A stretch of 64,000 nt of DNA, from assembly GCF_046271865.1 (NCBI RefSeq), contig NZ_CP176580.1, positions 3,844,001-3,908,000 on the forward strand, read 5' to 3'. The first letter of the stretch is position 1, and every line of letters starts with the position of its first letter. Positions 1 to 8,700 of this stretch are shown piece by piece. This stretch comes from Nitrincola salilacus. Its GTDB lineage: Bacteria; Pseudomonadota; Gammaproteobacteria; Pseudomonadales; Balneatricaceae. The position numbers were made by a program, and so were the translations under genes. Under the pieces are notes generated by a model. The model saw only the letters and a list, made by a program, of their open reading frames with translations, was not told the origin of the DNA and searched no databases.

Positions 1-1
1 A

Positions 2-1681
2 GAGCATCAGGCCGAGATCACAGACTACCCTTTGCAGACAAGCAGTATTGATGACGCGCGTTTGTATACCTTGAGCCTGAATTCTGCAACGCTCGACAAC
101 AGTGATGCGCAGCAATGGAATCTCCATATCTGGGTTGATCAAGAGAACGCAGCTCTGGGGTTGGCACCGTCGGAACTGCCGCAGACTGACCTGCTGGCTC
201 GGCTGTCGGGGCTCAGTATCGAAAGCTCATTAGCCAGTACGGATCTGGTAAAGCAGACTGCTCAGGAATATGGTTTTGAGGGCAGCCTCGGCTGGCTGCA
301 TCTGGAGCAACTGGCCAAAACACTGGTGGGTGCCGAGCGTAATCTGCTGGCCCGGGAACTGTTGCTCTATACAGACAATGGACAGGAGCAGTTGGGGTTC
401 ATCCGCAATGAGATCTGTGAAGTTGAATGGATGAATTTCATCAGCCAATCTCCCCGACTGGTGGCCGGGAAGCGCCTGGCACTGAGCGATAACAGCCGCC
501 TCGATGAAACCACCGGGTTCATATGGGAGCTGACCAACGAGGAGCTGAAAACTCAACTCCAGCAGCTGCAGGGCTCGCTGCCCACCGATGTAGGTCGACT
601 GGATCGTACATTGTTCAGCCTTGGGCTGGGCTTCAACACCGATCAATTGGTGCCGGTACTGATGAACTGGTGGCAGACCACCGTGCAACAGCCCTGGGAG
701 TGCCCGGCGCTGATTGAGTTGCGAGAAGCAGTATCGCAGCAGAATCCGGCCATGCTTGCAGTCGGTACGGCAATCTTACAGAGTGTGGATGGGTTGGTGA
801 TTGATCTGTTTGATACCGGTAGCGACCTGCTTGCTGCCCCTCAGGAGATGGACCTGCTGATTGGCATCCGAAGCAAAAATCCATTGATACTGGCCAGCCT
901 GCTGGCGCAGCTCCTTTCGCCTGACAAGCCACTGCCGATGATTGCTGAAGGAGACCCGGTTGTGCTGCAGTTACCCGTTGAAGGCTGGACAACTCAGGCC
1001 CGAATCAAGGGCGACTATCTGCTGCTGTATCAGGGAGCGAAGGCCGAAAGCTGGTCTGAAAAGATCGCCGACAGCCAGCATGAATCCACCTTTTTATCCG
1101 CTAGCCTGGACATTAATGCGACTGCAAAAACGTTGAATGGCATGCAGGGTATAACCTATGGCCTGAAACATGAAGGTGAAGGATTATGTATGGAGCTGGA
1201 GGAGGGTCTCGACCGCACAGCGCTGTTCAGCGACCTCAACGCCAGTCTCCGATTGCGCACGACGGATAAGGGGCTGTCGACCATACAGCGCCTTCGCGGC
1301 ACAAAACTGCCTTTGCCCGAGCCTCTTTTCATCCCTGGTGTTTATACGGTGTCGCTGCTCGACAGTGGCTGTATCTGGCAGGATTATGGTCAGGAGACGC
1401 TCTTTGCGGATGGTCGTGCCGAGCTGATCAAAACCGACCAGGACAGCAGTGGAACCTGTCCGGTATTTGAAGGACGCTCAAGCTGGTCACTTACTGGCAA
1501 CCAGCTCAACACACACGCAAGCGTCAGTCGTTTGCGTTATGGCTGTGACACTGGATTTTCAGACTGGGAAGAGATGGCGGACAGTCAATGCCATGTGGTG
1601 CGCGTTCAGAGCAATAGCGGCTTTGATTGCCTTGTCCATGGTGATGAGTTGATTCGGCTACGCTACACGCTTCAGCCCTGA
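2..1681 (+). CDS. Unrecognised protein, 5' end cut by the window edge
   Basis: The reading frame is open from base 2 without a stop, so the true start lies to the left; the TTG at 32 is only the first possible start codon inside the window. I do not recognise the family. The visible 560 or so residues are acidic and soluble-looking, with no clear membrane segment. The middle part, which has alternating hydrophobic strands and Leu-rich helices, could be a repeated alpha/beta fold. The C-terminal part has several Cys residues spread over about 100 residues. The gene ends 4 bp before the convergent stop of the next gene. It has normal codon use for this genome. Function unknown. Confidence 0.7.
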   Translation, partial: EHQAEITDYPLQTSSIDDARLYTLSLNSATLDNSDAQQWNLHIWVDQENAALGLAPSELPQTDLLARLSGLSIESSLASTDLVKQTAQEYGFEGSLGWLHLEQLAKTLVGAERNLLARELLLYTDNGQEQLGFIRNEICEVEWMNFISQSPRLVAGKRLALSDNSRLDETTGFIWELTNEELKTQLQQLQGSLPTDVGRLDRTLFSLGLGFNTDQLVPVLMNWWQTTVQQPWECPALIELREAVSQQNPAMLAVGTAILQSVDGLVIDLFDTGSDLLAAPQEMDLLIGIRSKNPLILASLLAQLLSPDKPLPMIAEGDPVVLQLPVEGWTTQARIKGDYLLLYQGAKAESWSEKIADSQHESTFLSASLDINATAKTLNGMQGITYGLKHEGEGLCMELEEGLDRTALFSDLNASLRLRTTDKGLSTIQRLRGTKLPLPEPLFIPGVYTVSLLDSGCIWQDYGQETLFADGRAELIKTDQDSSGTCPVFEGRSSWSLTGNQLNTHASVSRLRYGCDTGFSDWEEMADSQCHVVRVQSNSGFDCLVHGDELIRLRYTLQP

Positions 1682-1685
1682 TTCA

Positions 1686-2390
1686 TCATCTTCGCTCAGG
1701 CTCAGCTTCTGTCACGGATTCCTCTTCAAGATCCGTCATGACCGGCAGCTGATCCATCTGCTTCATGGTGCGTTGCTCCCGATAATAGTGCAAAGCGCCC
1801 CAGGCGATCAGGATATAACCCAGCAGTTCGGTTCCTTCCTGAACCGTATTTTTGATCAGTGCCGTGTAGCTGAGATCATCCAGCACCATTTCCCAGAGTG
1901 TACCGGTACCAAAGACTCGGCTGAAGAACAGCACGATCACCAGCCCTGTCAGAATATAGTGAAAAGCAACGGATGTTGTGGCTCTAGCCATCGGCGACAC
2001 AACACTGTGTCTGAAGATCGCCGCGAGCAGCAGACTCAACAGTACAATAACTGACACTATGTACTTCCAGAATCCGTGCTGAATGGAGTCAAACATGAAA
2101 TCCAGTTCCCGGATCAGCATGCAGAGAAAAAACCCCGCCACCAGGATGGAAAACCCCCGACTCTGCGACCGCTTGAATACCAGCAGTGCAAAGAAACCGA
2201 AGCTCAGTAGTAAAAGAACTTCTTGTGATATCTCGGTGACACCATCCTCTGGCATGCCATGCCCTATTACAACGACATCGAGTATCACCGCCAGAGGTAC
2301 CCACAACATTGCGGCCACAAGCAGAAAAAATCGAATAAAAGCACGGTATATCAAACGGGCATCTGATTTTTGCATGATCCTGAATCTCAA
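1686..2390 (-). CDS. Multi-pass inner-membrane protein of unknown function
   Basis: The 234-residue product has about six hydrophobic segments (roughly residues 12-37, 55-72, 78-98, 106-130, 143-168 and 188-205). Its polar C-terminal tail is rich in Glu and probably cytoplasmic. I see no catalytic motif and do not recognise the family. A second in-frame Met at residue 6 is an equally good start. The gene converges on the upstream unknown protein with a 4-bp gap and is followed on its 5' side by a 147-bp gap that carries the stem-loop of the alpha-E gene. Integral membrane location is clear; the role is not. Confidence 0.75.
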   Translation of the reverse strand: MRFRIMQKSDARLIYRAFIRFFLLVAAMLWVPLAVILDVVVIGHGMPEDGVTEISQEVLLLLSFGFFALLVFKRSQSRGFSILVAGFFLCMLIRELDFMFDSIQHGFWKYIVSVIVLLSLLLAAIFRHSVVSPMARATTSVAFHYILTGLVIVLFFSRVFGTGTLWEMVLDDLSYTALIKNTVQEGTELLGYILIAWGALHYYREQRTMKQMDQLPVMTDLEEESVTEAEPERR

Positions 2391-2475
2391 GCTGTAACTA
2401 AAAAATACCTTCCCTGGGGTCGATCAAATCAGAGAAAACTGAGGGGGAGATGATTAGGTGGATTGTAACAGAACA

Positions 2476-2515
2476 GACCGGTTCTGAGCAGCCACCTGGC
2501 AGCTCAGAACCGGTC
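2476..2515 (-). terminator. Strong stem-loop behind the alpha-E gene
   Basis: Perfect 14-bp inverted repeat (arms 2476-2489 and 2502-2515, 12-nt loop), starting 22 nt after the alpha-E stop codon. It lacks a long T-tract on the minus strand, so it may be a 3'-end-protecting hairpin or a Rho-assisted terminator rather than a textbook intrinsic one. Confidence 0.6.
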
Positions 2516-2537
2516 CGAGTCATGAAAGGCGAAGCAG

Positions 2538-3515
2538 TCAGCTCTGCTCCTGACGCATCACCGGCTGTGCCTGGGGGTCTTCACGGAAGGCAAACCAGCT
2601 CTGTCGGATCGCATCATGTATATTGATGATATCCAGCTGTATCTCATCCACAAAGTGGTGCAGAAGATCCGGTTCGGCCGCCAGTTTGAACACCTGGGCC
2701 TGAGCGATCCGTTCACGGCAGCGCTCCAGTTCAACTATCGCCTGGTCATGCCGAGGCAAGGTATCCAGCTCTTTTGCCAGACGATCCAGAGTGCAGGCTA
2801 TCGCGCGAGGAAAGCGTCTGTCCTGCAACAGAAAGCGCAGTACATCCGGTCCACGCACACGCAGCCGCACATGCTGACGATACATCTGGAACCCGGTCAG
2901 GGATTTCAGCACACTCATCCATTGCAGGTTTTCGAAAGGCGTCAGCTCTTCCGGTGAGCGCGGCAGCAGGTTAGCCGAGCGCACATCAATGATACGGGTC
3001 GTCATGTCGACCCGTTCAAGCAAACGCCCCATCATCAGGAAAGTTCTCACCTGAGTGTAGCTGAGCGTTCCTTCAATCAAGCCTGTGACCGTTTCACAGC
3101 TGCGAATCACCCGCTTCAGCAACAGATCTATGTTGCGTGGAGTGACGCCCGCCTCGACCATGACATTGATATTCAGATAAAGCTGGTTCACTTCCTCCCA
3201 GATCTCGCGCGGCATCACATCCCGAGTGGTACGCAAATTCTCTCTGGCAGCCGCCAGCGATGAGATGATGGAGCCATGATAACGACGATCAGCACAGAGA
3301 AAGTTCAACACGCTCGCCTCATCACTGCGCGGATAGTGTTCATTGAACAGTTCACCACTACCGGTAATGTCCACCAGTGAAGACCAACCCAATGTCGTGC
3401 TTCGTGGCAGATCCAGCAGCAAGTGAGTATTCACACTGATCAGTCGCGCCGTGTCTTCAGCTCTTTCGAGGGAGCGGGCCATCCAGTAAATATTTTCTGC
3501 AACACGTGACAACAT
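2538..3515 (-). CDS. Alpha-E domain protein (DUF403)
   Basis: This 325-residue all-helical protein matches the alpha-E family along its whole length: the N-terminal ENIYWMARSLERAED stretch and the later VDMTTRIIDVR stretch are typical. Alpha-E proteins are encoded next to circularly permuted ATP-grasp ligases and transglutaminases. Comparative genomics predicts that the set makes and processes a peptide or amide-linked product, but the substrate is not known. The gene starts 3 bp after the stop of the ATP-grasp gene, so the two are co-transcribed and probably co-translated. A second alpha-E domain occurs in the fused protein at 8701-11283. The family call is firm; the biochemical role is inferred. 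Confidence 0.93.
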   Translation of the reverse strand: MLSRVAENIYWMARSLERAEDTARLISVNTHLLLDLPRSTTLGWSSLVDITGSGELFNEHYPRSDEASVLNFLCADRRYHGSIISSLAAARENLRTTRDVMPREIWEEVNQLYLNINVMVEAGVTPRNIDLLLKRVIRSCETVTGLIEGTLSYTQVRTFLMMGRLLERVDMTTRIIDVRSANLLPRSPEELTPFENLQWMSVLKSLTGFQMYRQHVRLRVRGPDVLRFLLQDRRFPRAIACTLDRLAKELDTLPRHDQAIVELERCRERIAQAQVFKLAAEPDLLHHFVDEIQLDIINIHDAIRQSWFAFREDPQAQPVMRQEQS

Positions 3516-3518
3516 CGC

Positions 3519-4973
3519 TTATTCCCCTTTCATATCGACTATCCAGGTATCCTTGCTGCCGCCACCCTGCGAAGAGTTAACCACCAGCGATCCCTTGTTC
3601 ATCGCCACACGCGTCATACCGCCGGTCGTGACATAAACGTCTTCTCCCGACAGAATAAAGGGCCGTAGATCAATGTGGCGTGGCTCCATCTCCCGATCAC
3701 AAAGCGTCGGTGATGTGGATAGATTCAGCGTCGGCTGTGCCATGTAGTTGCGCGGATCGGCCTTGATCAGTTCGGCAAAAGCCTTGCGCTCTTTTTTACT
3801 GGCGTGAGGCCCGATCAGCATGCCGTAGCCACCGGACTCGTTGGCCGGTTTAACCACCAGCTCGTGCAGGTGATCCAGCACATATTCACGATCCTTGTCA
3901 TACATGCACAGATAGCTCGGCACATTGGCCAGCAACGGCTCCTGATCCAGATAGTAGCGGATAATGGCTGGCACAAAGGCATATATCACCTTATCATCTG
4001 CCACACCGGCACCTGGTGCATTGACCAGTGCCACATTGCCCTTACGCCAGGCCCGCATCAGACCAGACACCCCGAGCATGGACTCCTTGTTGAACACTTC
4101 AGGGTCCAGGAACATATCATCCACACGGCGGTAGATGACATCCACACGTTGCAGACCATCCACCGTGCGCATATAGACACACTCATCATCCGCCACCAGC
4201 AGATCACTGCCCTCGACCAGTTGAACACCCATCTGTTGTGCCAGATAAGCGTGCTCGAAATAAGCCGAGTTATAGATCCCGGGAGTCAATATCACGATCT
4301 GAGGGTCATCGCCCGGACGAGGTGACATGGAGGAGAGCATCTCATAGAGTTGCGAGGTGTAATCATCAACCGGTTGAATCCTGCCGGTGGCGAAGAAGTC
4401 TGGCAACACACGCTTGGTGACGTTGCGATTCTCCAGCATGTAAGACACCCCCGAGGGAACCCTGAGGTTATCTTCCAGGACGAAAAGCGTACCATCTACA
4501 TCGCGAACGATATCGCTGCCACAGATATGTGCCCAGATATTGTGTTTCGGAGTTACACCGACACACTGCGGTCGGAAATTTGCTGACTGGGCCAGAACCT
4601 CAGCCGGGACGACACCATCGCGGATGATCCGCTGATCGTGGTAGAGGTCGTTGATGAACATGTTCAGGGCCTGAACACGCTGTTTCAGCCCCGCCTCCGT
4701 GCGTAGCCATTCATCCAGTGGAATGATGCGCGGCACGATATCGAAGGGAAGAGCACGATCAATCATCGTCCCTTCACTGTAGACGGTGAAGGTGATCCCC
4801 ATCACCTGAATCGCTATCTCGGCCGCTGATTTATGCTCTGCCAATTCATGGGCATCCAGTTGGGCCAGATATTCACAAAGCATTTTGGCAGCAGGGCGTG
4901 GCTCTCCGGGTGCTGCCATCAACTCATCATATAAACCATTACATGCGTACTGCTTCCAATTTATTTTGCTCAT
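3519..4973 (-). CDS. Circularly permuted type 2 ATP-grasp protein
   Basis: The 484-residue product is a stand-alone member of the DUF404/DUF407 (CP_ATPgrasp_2) family at its usual length. Recognisable pieces are the GTLFVLEDNLRVPSGVSYML stretch near residue 160, a Gly-rich loop VKPANESGGYGMLIGP (ATP-binding lid) around residue 375, and the C-terminal VVNSSQGGGSKDTW end. ATP-grasp enzymes activate a carboxylate as acyl phosphate and join it to an amine, so it is a predicted peptide or amide ligase in the cytoplasm. It is the first gene of the leftward arm, followed at once by the alpha-E gene. A sigma-54-type promoter lies 48-63 bp upstream of the ATG. Substrate unknown. Confidence 0.93.
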   Translation of the reverse strand: MSKINWKQYACNGLYDELMAAPGEPRPAAKMLCEYLAQLDAHELAEHKSAAEIAIQVMGITFTVYSEGTMIDRALPFDIVPRIIPLDEWLRTEAGLKQRVQALNMFINDLYHDQRIIRDGVVPAEVLAQSANFRPQCVGVTPKHNIWAHICGSDIVRDVDGTLFVLEDNLRVPSGVSYMLENRNVTKRVLPDFFATGRIQPVDDYTSQLYEMLSSMSPRPGDDPQIVILTPGIYNSAYFEHAYLAQQMGVQLVEGSDLLVADDECVYMRTVDGLQRVDVIYRRVDDMFLDPEVFNKESMLGVSGLMRAWRKGNVALVNAPGAGVADDKVIYAFVPAIIRYYLDQEPLLANVPSYLCMYDKDREYVLDHLHELVVKPANESGGYGMLIGPHASKKERKAFAELIKADPRNYMAQPTLNLSTSPTLCDREMEPRHIDLRPFILSGEDVYVTTGGMTRVAMNKGSLVVNSSQGGGSKDTWIVDMKGE

Positions 4974-5020
4974 AATTTGCTATCCCAAGCCAAAAACTGT
5001 ATGGACCTGTGTTAGGGTAC

Positions 5021-5036
5021 TGCAATTGCTATACCA
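5021..5036 (-). promoter_or_regulatory. Sigma-54-type promoter for the ATP-grasp/alpha-E arm
   Basis: Read on the minus strand the sequence is TGGTATAGCAATTGCA. It has GG and GC doublets separated by exactly 10 nt, and differs from the TGGCAYR-N4-TTGCW consensus only at the fourth base. Transcription would begin near 5010, giving a leader of about 37 nt before the ATG at 4973. Confidence 0.7.
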
Positions 5037-5122
5037 AGGATACAAACAGCAGTGTTGCACTCTTTTTGCCACTCTGGCTCGGAAGATTTGCACCAAAACA
5101 AGCCAGGCATCGTTACCTGAAC

Positions 5123-5137
5123 GCACCACAAAAGTGC
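5123..5137. promoter_or_regulatory. NtrC-like enhancer palindrome
   Basis: The sequence is GCAC-N7-GTGC, the form of the NtrC (GlnG) consensus, with a further TGCACCA half-site 34 bp away at 5089-5095, about three helical turns. The palindrome centre (5130) is about 120 bp from the predicted start of the leftward sigma-54 promoter and about 130 bp from that of the rightward one. This is usual enhancer distance for both. Binding by NtrC is inferred from sequence only. Confidence 0.55.
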
Positions 5138-5231
5138 AATGCAGTCAAGGGCGCGGTACACAACGTACCACCCATCGACAGAACATAGCTGATTGTGACA
5201 CCTTCTGCACGATTTTTGTTGTACAGCCAAC

Positions 5232-5247
5232 TGGCATATCAATTGCT
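5232..5247 (+). promoter_or_regulatory. Sigma-54-type promoter for the transglutaminase arm
   Basis: The sequence TGGCATATCAATTGCT matches the sigma-54 consensus at all conserved positions: TGGCA at -24, TTGCT at -12, and 10 nt between the GG and GC doublets. The predicted start is near 5259, about 40 nt before the ATG at 5298. Its last 12 or so bases are closely similar to the opposing promoter element at 5021-5036 read on the plus strand. Confidence 0.78.
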
Positions 5248-5297
5248 GTACCTCTATAACTGAGTAACGGGTACGCCAACTCCCACAGGTGACAAGC

Positions 5298-8200
5298 ATG
5301 ACAATCCGCGTTGCATTGAAGCACTCCACACATTACGACTTTGATCGTCCGGTCAGTCTGTCGCCACATCTGGTCAGGCTCAAACCCGCGCCTCATTGCC
5401 GTACACATATCGAGGCCTACTCAATGAAGGTCTCGGGTGGAAAGTACTTCATCAACTGGCAGCAGGATCCTTTCGGCAACCATCTGGCGCGATTGGTATT
5501 TCCTGAAAAGATGCAGCACCTGCATATCGATGTCGAACTGATCGCGCCGGCAACTGTGATCAACCCCTTTGATTTTTTTCTGGAGGATTACGCCCAGCAC
5601 TTCCCTTTCAGCTATCCCGAATCCCTGAAAAAAGAGCTTGCTCCCTATCTGGAAATCACCGAAAAGGGTCCACGACTGCAGACCTGGGTGGATAGTGTCA
5701 GTCTTCAGGAGATGGCAACTGTGGACTTCCTGGTCGGCGTGAACCAACGCCTGGAACAAGATGTGAATTATCTGCTGCGGATGGAACCGGGTGTACAGAG
5801 CGCCGAGGAAACACTGGAACTGCAGCAGGGCTCCTGTCGTGACTCCGCCTGGCTGCTGGTGCAGATCCTCCGGCATCTAGGCCTCGCCGCCCGTTTTGTT
5901 TCAGGCTACATGGTGCAACTCACCCCGGATACCAAAGCGCTGGATGGAGCGCCAGGACCTGAGAAAGACTTTACCGACCTGCACGCCTGGACTGAAGTGT
6001 TCATTCCCGGCGCTGGCTGGATCGGGCTGGACCCGACTTCCGGACTGATGGCAGGTGAAGGGCACATCCCGCTGGCTGCCACACCTTCGCCGACAAGTGC
6101 AGCGCCGATCAGTGGTACAACCGAACTCTGCGAAGTCACGTTCGACGTCAGCATGACCCTGACCCGCTTTCAGGAAACACCAAGGGTCACAAAACCCTAT
6201 ACCGACCACCAATGGCAGGCAATCGATGCCCTCGGTGAACAGGTCGAAGTGGCACTGACAAAGCAGGATCTTCGTCTGACGATGGGAGGCGAACCCACGT
6301 TTGTCGCCATCGATGATATGGATGCACCTGAATGGACTACAGCAGCCTTCGGGCCGACCAAACTCCAGCGCGCTGAAACACTGCTCAAGCGCATGCGCCA
6401 GCGCTTTGCCAGCCACAGTCTGCTGCATTTCCAGCAGGGAAAATGGTACCCCGGCGAACCCCTGCCGCGCTGGGCTCTGGCCTGCTACTGGCGCAAGGAT
6501 AAGGCTCCTCTCTGGCACGATGATCGCTGGCTGGCCGATATTGAACAGAACTACAACCTGGGTATCGCCGAGGCTGAGCAGTTTGCCCGCGCACTGACTC
6601 AGCGTTTGGGTATTGCCGACAAACGCTTGCTGCCCTGCTATGAGGACGCCTACTACTATCTGTGGCTGGAGCGGACGCAGTCTATCGATCTGGACATCCG
6701 CCAGAGCGATCTGAAAGCGGATGAGGAGCGCGCACGTCTGGCAAAATTGCTGGAACGTGGACTGGATGAGGTCGCCGGCTACACCCTGCCTCTGGCTCGC
6801 CATATCAGGAACAAACGCTGGCAGTCCTGTGCCTGGCCGGTACGCCGCGACTATCTTTTCCTGGTGCCGGGTGACTCACCACTGGGCCTGCGCCTGCCAC
6901 TGACCTCTTTGCCGACTCAGACAGCCGACACTTCACATCCGCGTTCACTGTTCGAAACACCCTCTGAACTGAGCGATATCTATGGTGAAGTTGCCAATCG
7001 ATTCAGCCACTGGCAGACACTGGACAGTCAAAGTGGCTTCCATCATGAGCAACCGGGACAGTGCTGGCAGGAACAATCACTGGATAGTGAGGACGAAGCC
7101 GTTTTCCATACTGCCCTGTGTGTTGAGCCGCGTGACGGCAAGCTGTTTATCTTTCTGCCTCCGGTGGTTGAACTGGAGGATTATATTGATCTCGTGGCTT
7201 CCATCGAGCACACCGCTGCCGCACTGCAGATGCCGGTATGCATTGAGGGCTATGCTCCCCCAGCAGATTCACGTCTGGAGAAATTCCTGATCACACCCGA
7301 CCCGGGCGTGATCGAAGTGAACATCATGCCCGGCAAAAACTGGCGAGAACTGGTGTCGCAAACCGAAGGTGTGTACGAAGATGCCCACCTGTCGCGTCTG
7401 GGCACAGAGAAGTTCATGCTCGACGGTCGTCACACCGGTACCGGTGGTGGCAACCACATTACATTAGGAGGCGCCACTCCGGCGGATTCACCTTTTCTGA
7501 GACGCCCTGACCTGCTGGCCAGCATGATCACCTACTGGCAGCATCACCCCAGCCTGTCCTATCTTTTTTCCGGACTGTTTGTCGGGCCGACCAGTCAGGC
7601 ACCACGCATTGATGAAGCGCGTCACGAGGCGATCTATGAACTGGAGATCGCCCTGCAACAGATGCCTGCCGGCGAGGTGACTGAGCCCTGGCTGGTTGAT
7701 CGACTGCTGCGCCACCTACTGACCGATATCACCGGCAATACGCATCGTGCCGAATTCTGTATCGACAAGCTCTATTCACCAGACTCACCGACCGGGCGCC
7801 TGGGGTTGCTTGAACTCAGAGGCTTCGAGATGCCGCCTCACCCACGCATGAGCCTGATGCAACAACTGCTGATCAGAGCACTGGTGGCCCGCTTTGCCGC
7901 CGCCCCCTACAACAAGCCACTGGTGCGTTGGGGAACCGCCCTGCATGACCGATGGGTGCTGCCGCATTTTATCTGGGAAGATCTGATCGATATCCTGATG
8001 GATTTAAGGGCTCACGGCTTTGACTTTGATCCTCAGTGGTTTACTCCTTTCTTTGAGTTCAGATTCCCTTCCTATGGCGAGGTCAGTTATCAGCAGACCC
8101 GACTGGAATTGCGCCAGGCAATAGAGCCCTGGAATGTACTCGGTGAAGAGGTCAGCGGAAGCGGCACTGCCCGTTATGTCGACTCCTCAGTGGAGCGGCT

Positions 8201-8615
8201 GCAGGTACATGTCAGTGGATTTAATCCGGCCCGCCACGTGGTCACCTGCAATGGACGTAAAGTACCCCTGACAGGAACCGGCCGCAGTAACGAGGCGGTG
8301 GCGGGGGTGCGCTATCGAGCCTGGCAACCCTCCTCTGCCCTGCACCCCCTGATCCCGGTTCATGCACCACTGGCATTTGACCTGATCGATACCTGGAATA
8401 ACCGCTCACTCGGTGGCTGTACCTACCATGTAGTGCATCCGGCAGGTCGCAACTACGACACCTTCCCGGTGAACTCCAATGAAGCGGAAGCACGACGCTT
8501 AACGCGCTTCTGGACCGAAGGCCACAGTCATGACACTATCCACGTTGCACATGAAGAGGTGAGCTACGAATATCCGCACACACTGGATCTTCGCCGTCCA
8601 CCCGGCATGAGATAA
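5298..8615 (+). CDS. Transglutaminase-like protein with DUF2126 region
   Basis: The 1105-residue protein begins with a bacterial transglutaminase N-terminal domain (about 1-90). A transglutaminase core follows with the likely catalytic triad Cys180 (GSCRDSA), His229 (LHAWTEVF) and Asp245 (LDPTSG). From about residue 300 to the end it is the long DUF2126 region. I chose ATG 5298 because AGGTGA lies 6 nt upstream; a GTG at 5289 is in frame but has no better ribosome site. Transglutaminase-fold proteins in this setting are predicted to cleave or transfer amide bonds made by the neighbouring ATP-grasp enzymes. It is the first gene of the rightward arm, directly behind a sigma-54-type promoter. 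Confidence 0.93.
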   Translation: MTIRVALKHSTHYDFDRPVSLSPHLVRLKPAPHCRTHIEAYSMKVSGGKYFINWQQDPFGNHLARLVFPEKMQHLHIDVELIAPATVINPFDFFLEDYAQHFPFSYPESLKKELAPYLEITEKGPRLQTWVDSVSLQEMATVDFLVGVNQRLEQDVNYLLRMEPGVQSAEETLELQQGSCRDSAWLLVQILRHLGLAARFVSGYMVQLTPDTKALDGAPGPEKDFTDLHAWTEVFIPGAGWIGLDPTSGLMAGEGHIPLAATPSPTSAAPISGTTELCEVTFDVSMTLTRFQETPRVTKPYTDHQWQAIDALGEQVEVALTKQDLRLTMGGEPTFVAIDDMDAPEWTTAAFGPTKLQRAETLLKRMRQRFASHSLLHFQQGKWYPGEPLPRWALACYWRKDKAPLWHDDRWLADIEQNYNLGIAEAEQFARALTQRLGIADKRLLPCYEDAYYYLWLERTQSIDLDIRQSDLKADEERARLAKLLERGLDEVAGYTLPLARHIRNKRWQSCAWPVRRDYLFLVPGDSPLGLRLPLTSLPTQTADTSHPRSLFETPSELSDIYGEVANRFSHWQTLDSQSGFHHEQPGQCWQEQSLDSEDEAVFHTALCVEPRDGKLFIFLPPVVELEDYIDLVASIEHTAAALQMPVCIEGYAPPADSRLEKFLITPDPGVIEVNIMPGKNWRELVSQTEGVYEDAHLSRLGTEKFMLDGRHTGTGGGNHITLGGATPADSPFLRRPDLLASMITYWQHHPSLSYLFSGLFVGPTSQAPRIDEARHEAIYELEIALQQMPAGEVTEPWLVDRLLRHLLTDITGNTHRAEFCIDKLYSPDSPTGRLGLLELRGFEMPPHPRMSLMQQLLIRALVARFAAAPYNKPLVRWGTALHDRWVLPHFIWEDLIDILMDLRAHGFDFDPQWFTPFFEFRFPSYGEVSYQQTRLELRQAIEPWNVLGEEVSGSGTARYVDSSVERLQVHVSGFNPARHVVTCNGRKVPLTGTGRSNEAVAGVRYRAWQPSSALHPLIPVHAPLAFDLIDTWNNRSLGGCTYHVVHPAGRNYDTFPVNSNEAEARRLTRFWTEGHSHDTIHVAHEEVSYEYPHTLDLRRPPGMR

Positions 8616-8700
8616 ACGCTGGTACAGGTTTATAATCAACACTTTGTCACGTTCTAAAAACAGCCGGAGGCCCCGGCTGAATTGACTTTGGTATCTGATC

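Larger units (their letters stand above)
4974..5297. promoter_or_regulatory. Divergent control region of the amide-ligase locus
   Basis: This 315-bp gap between two divergent genes contains no convincing ORF. It holds two outward-facing sigma-54-type promoters, an NtrC-like palindrome about midway and an additional half-site. The layout implies a shared enhancer serving both arms. Confidence 0.7.

Noticed and set aside
5075..5092. Further sigma-54 element in the divergent region
   Set aside because: TGGC and TTGCA are present but the GG to GC distance is 12 nt instead of 10.
5901..6803. A 300-residue minus-strand frame opposite the DUF2126 transglutaminase
   Set aside because: It lies fully inside a well-supported gene, and its composition is that of an antisense shadow.
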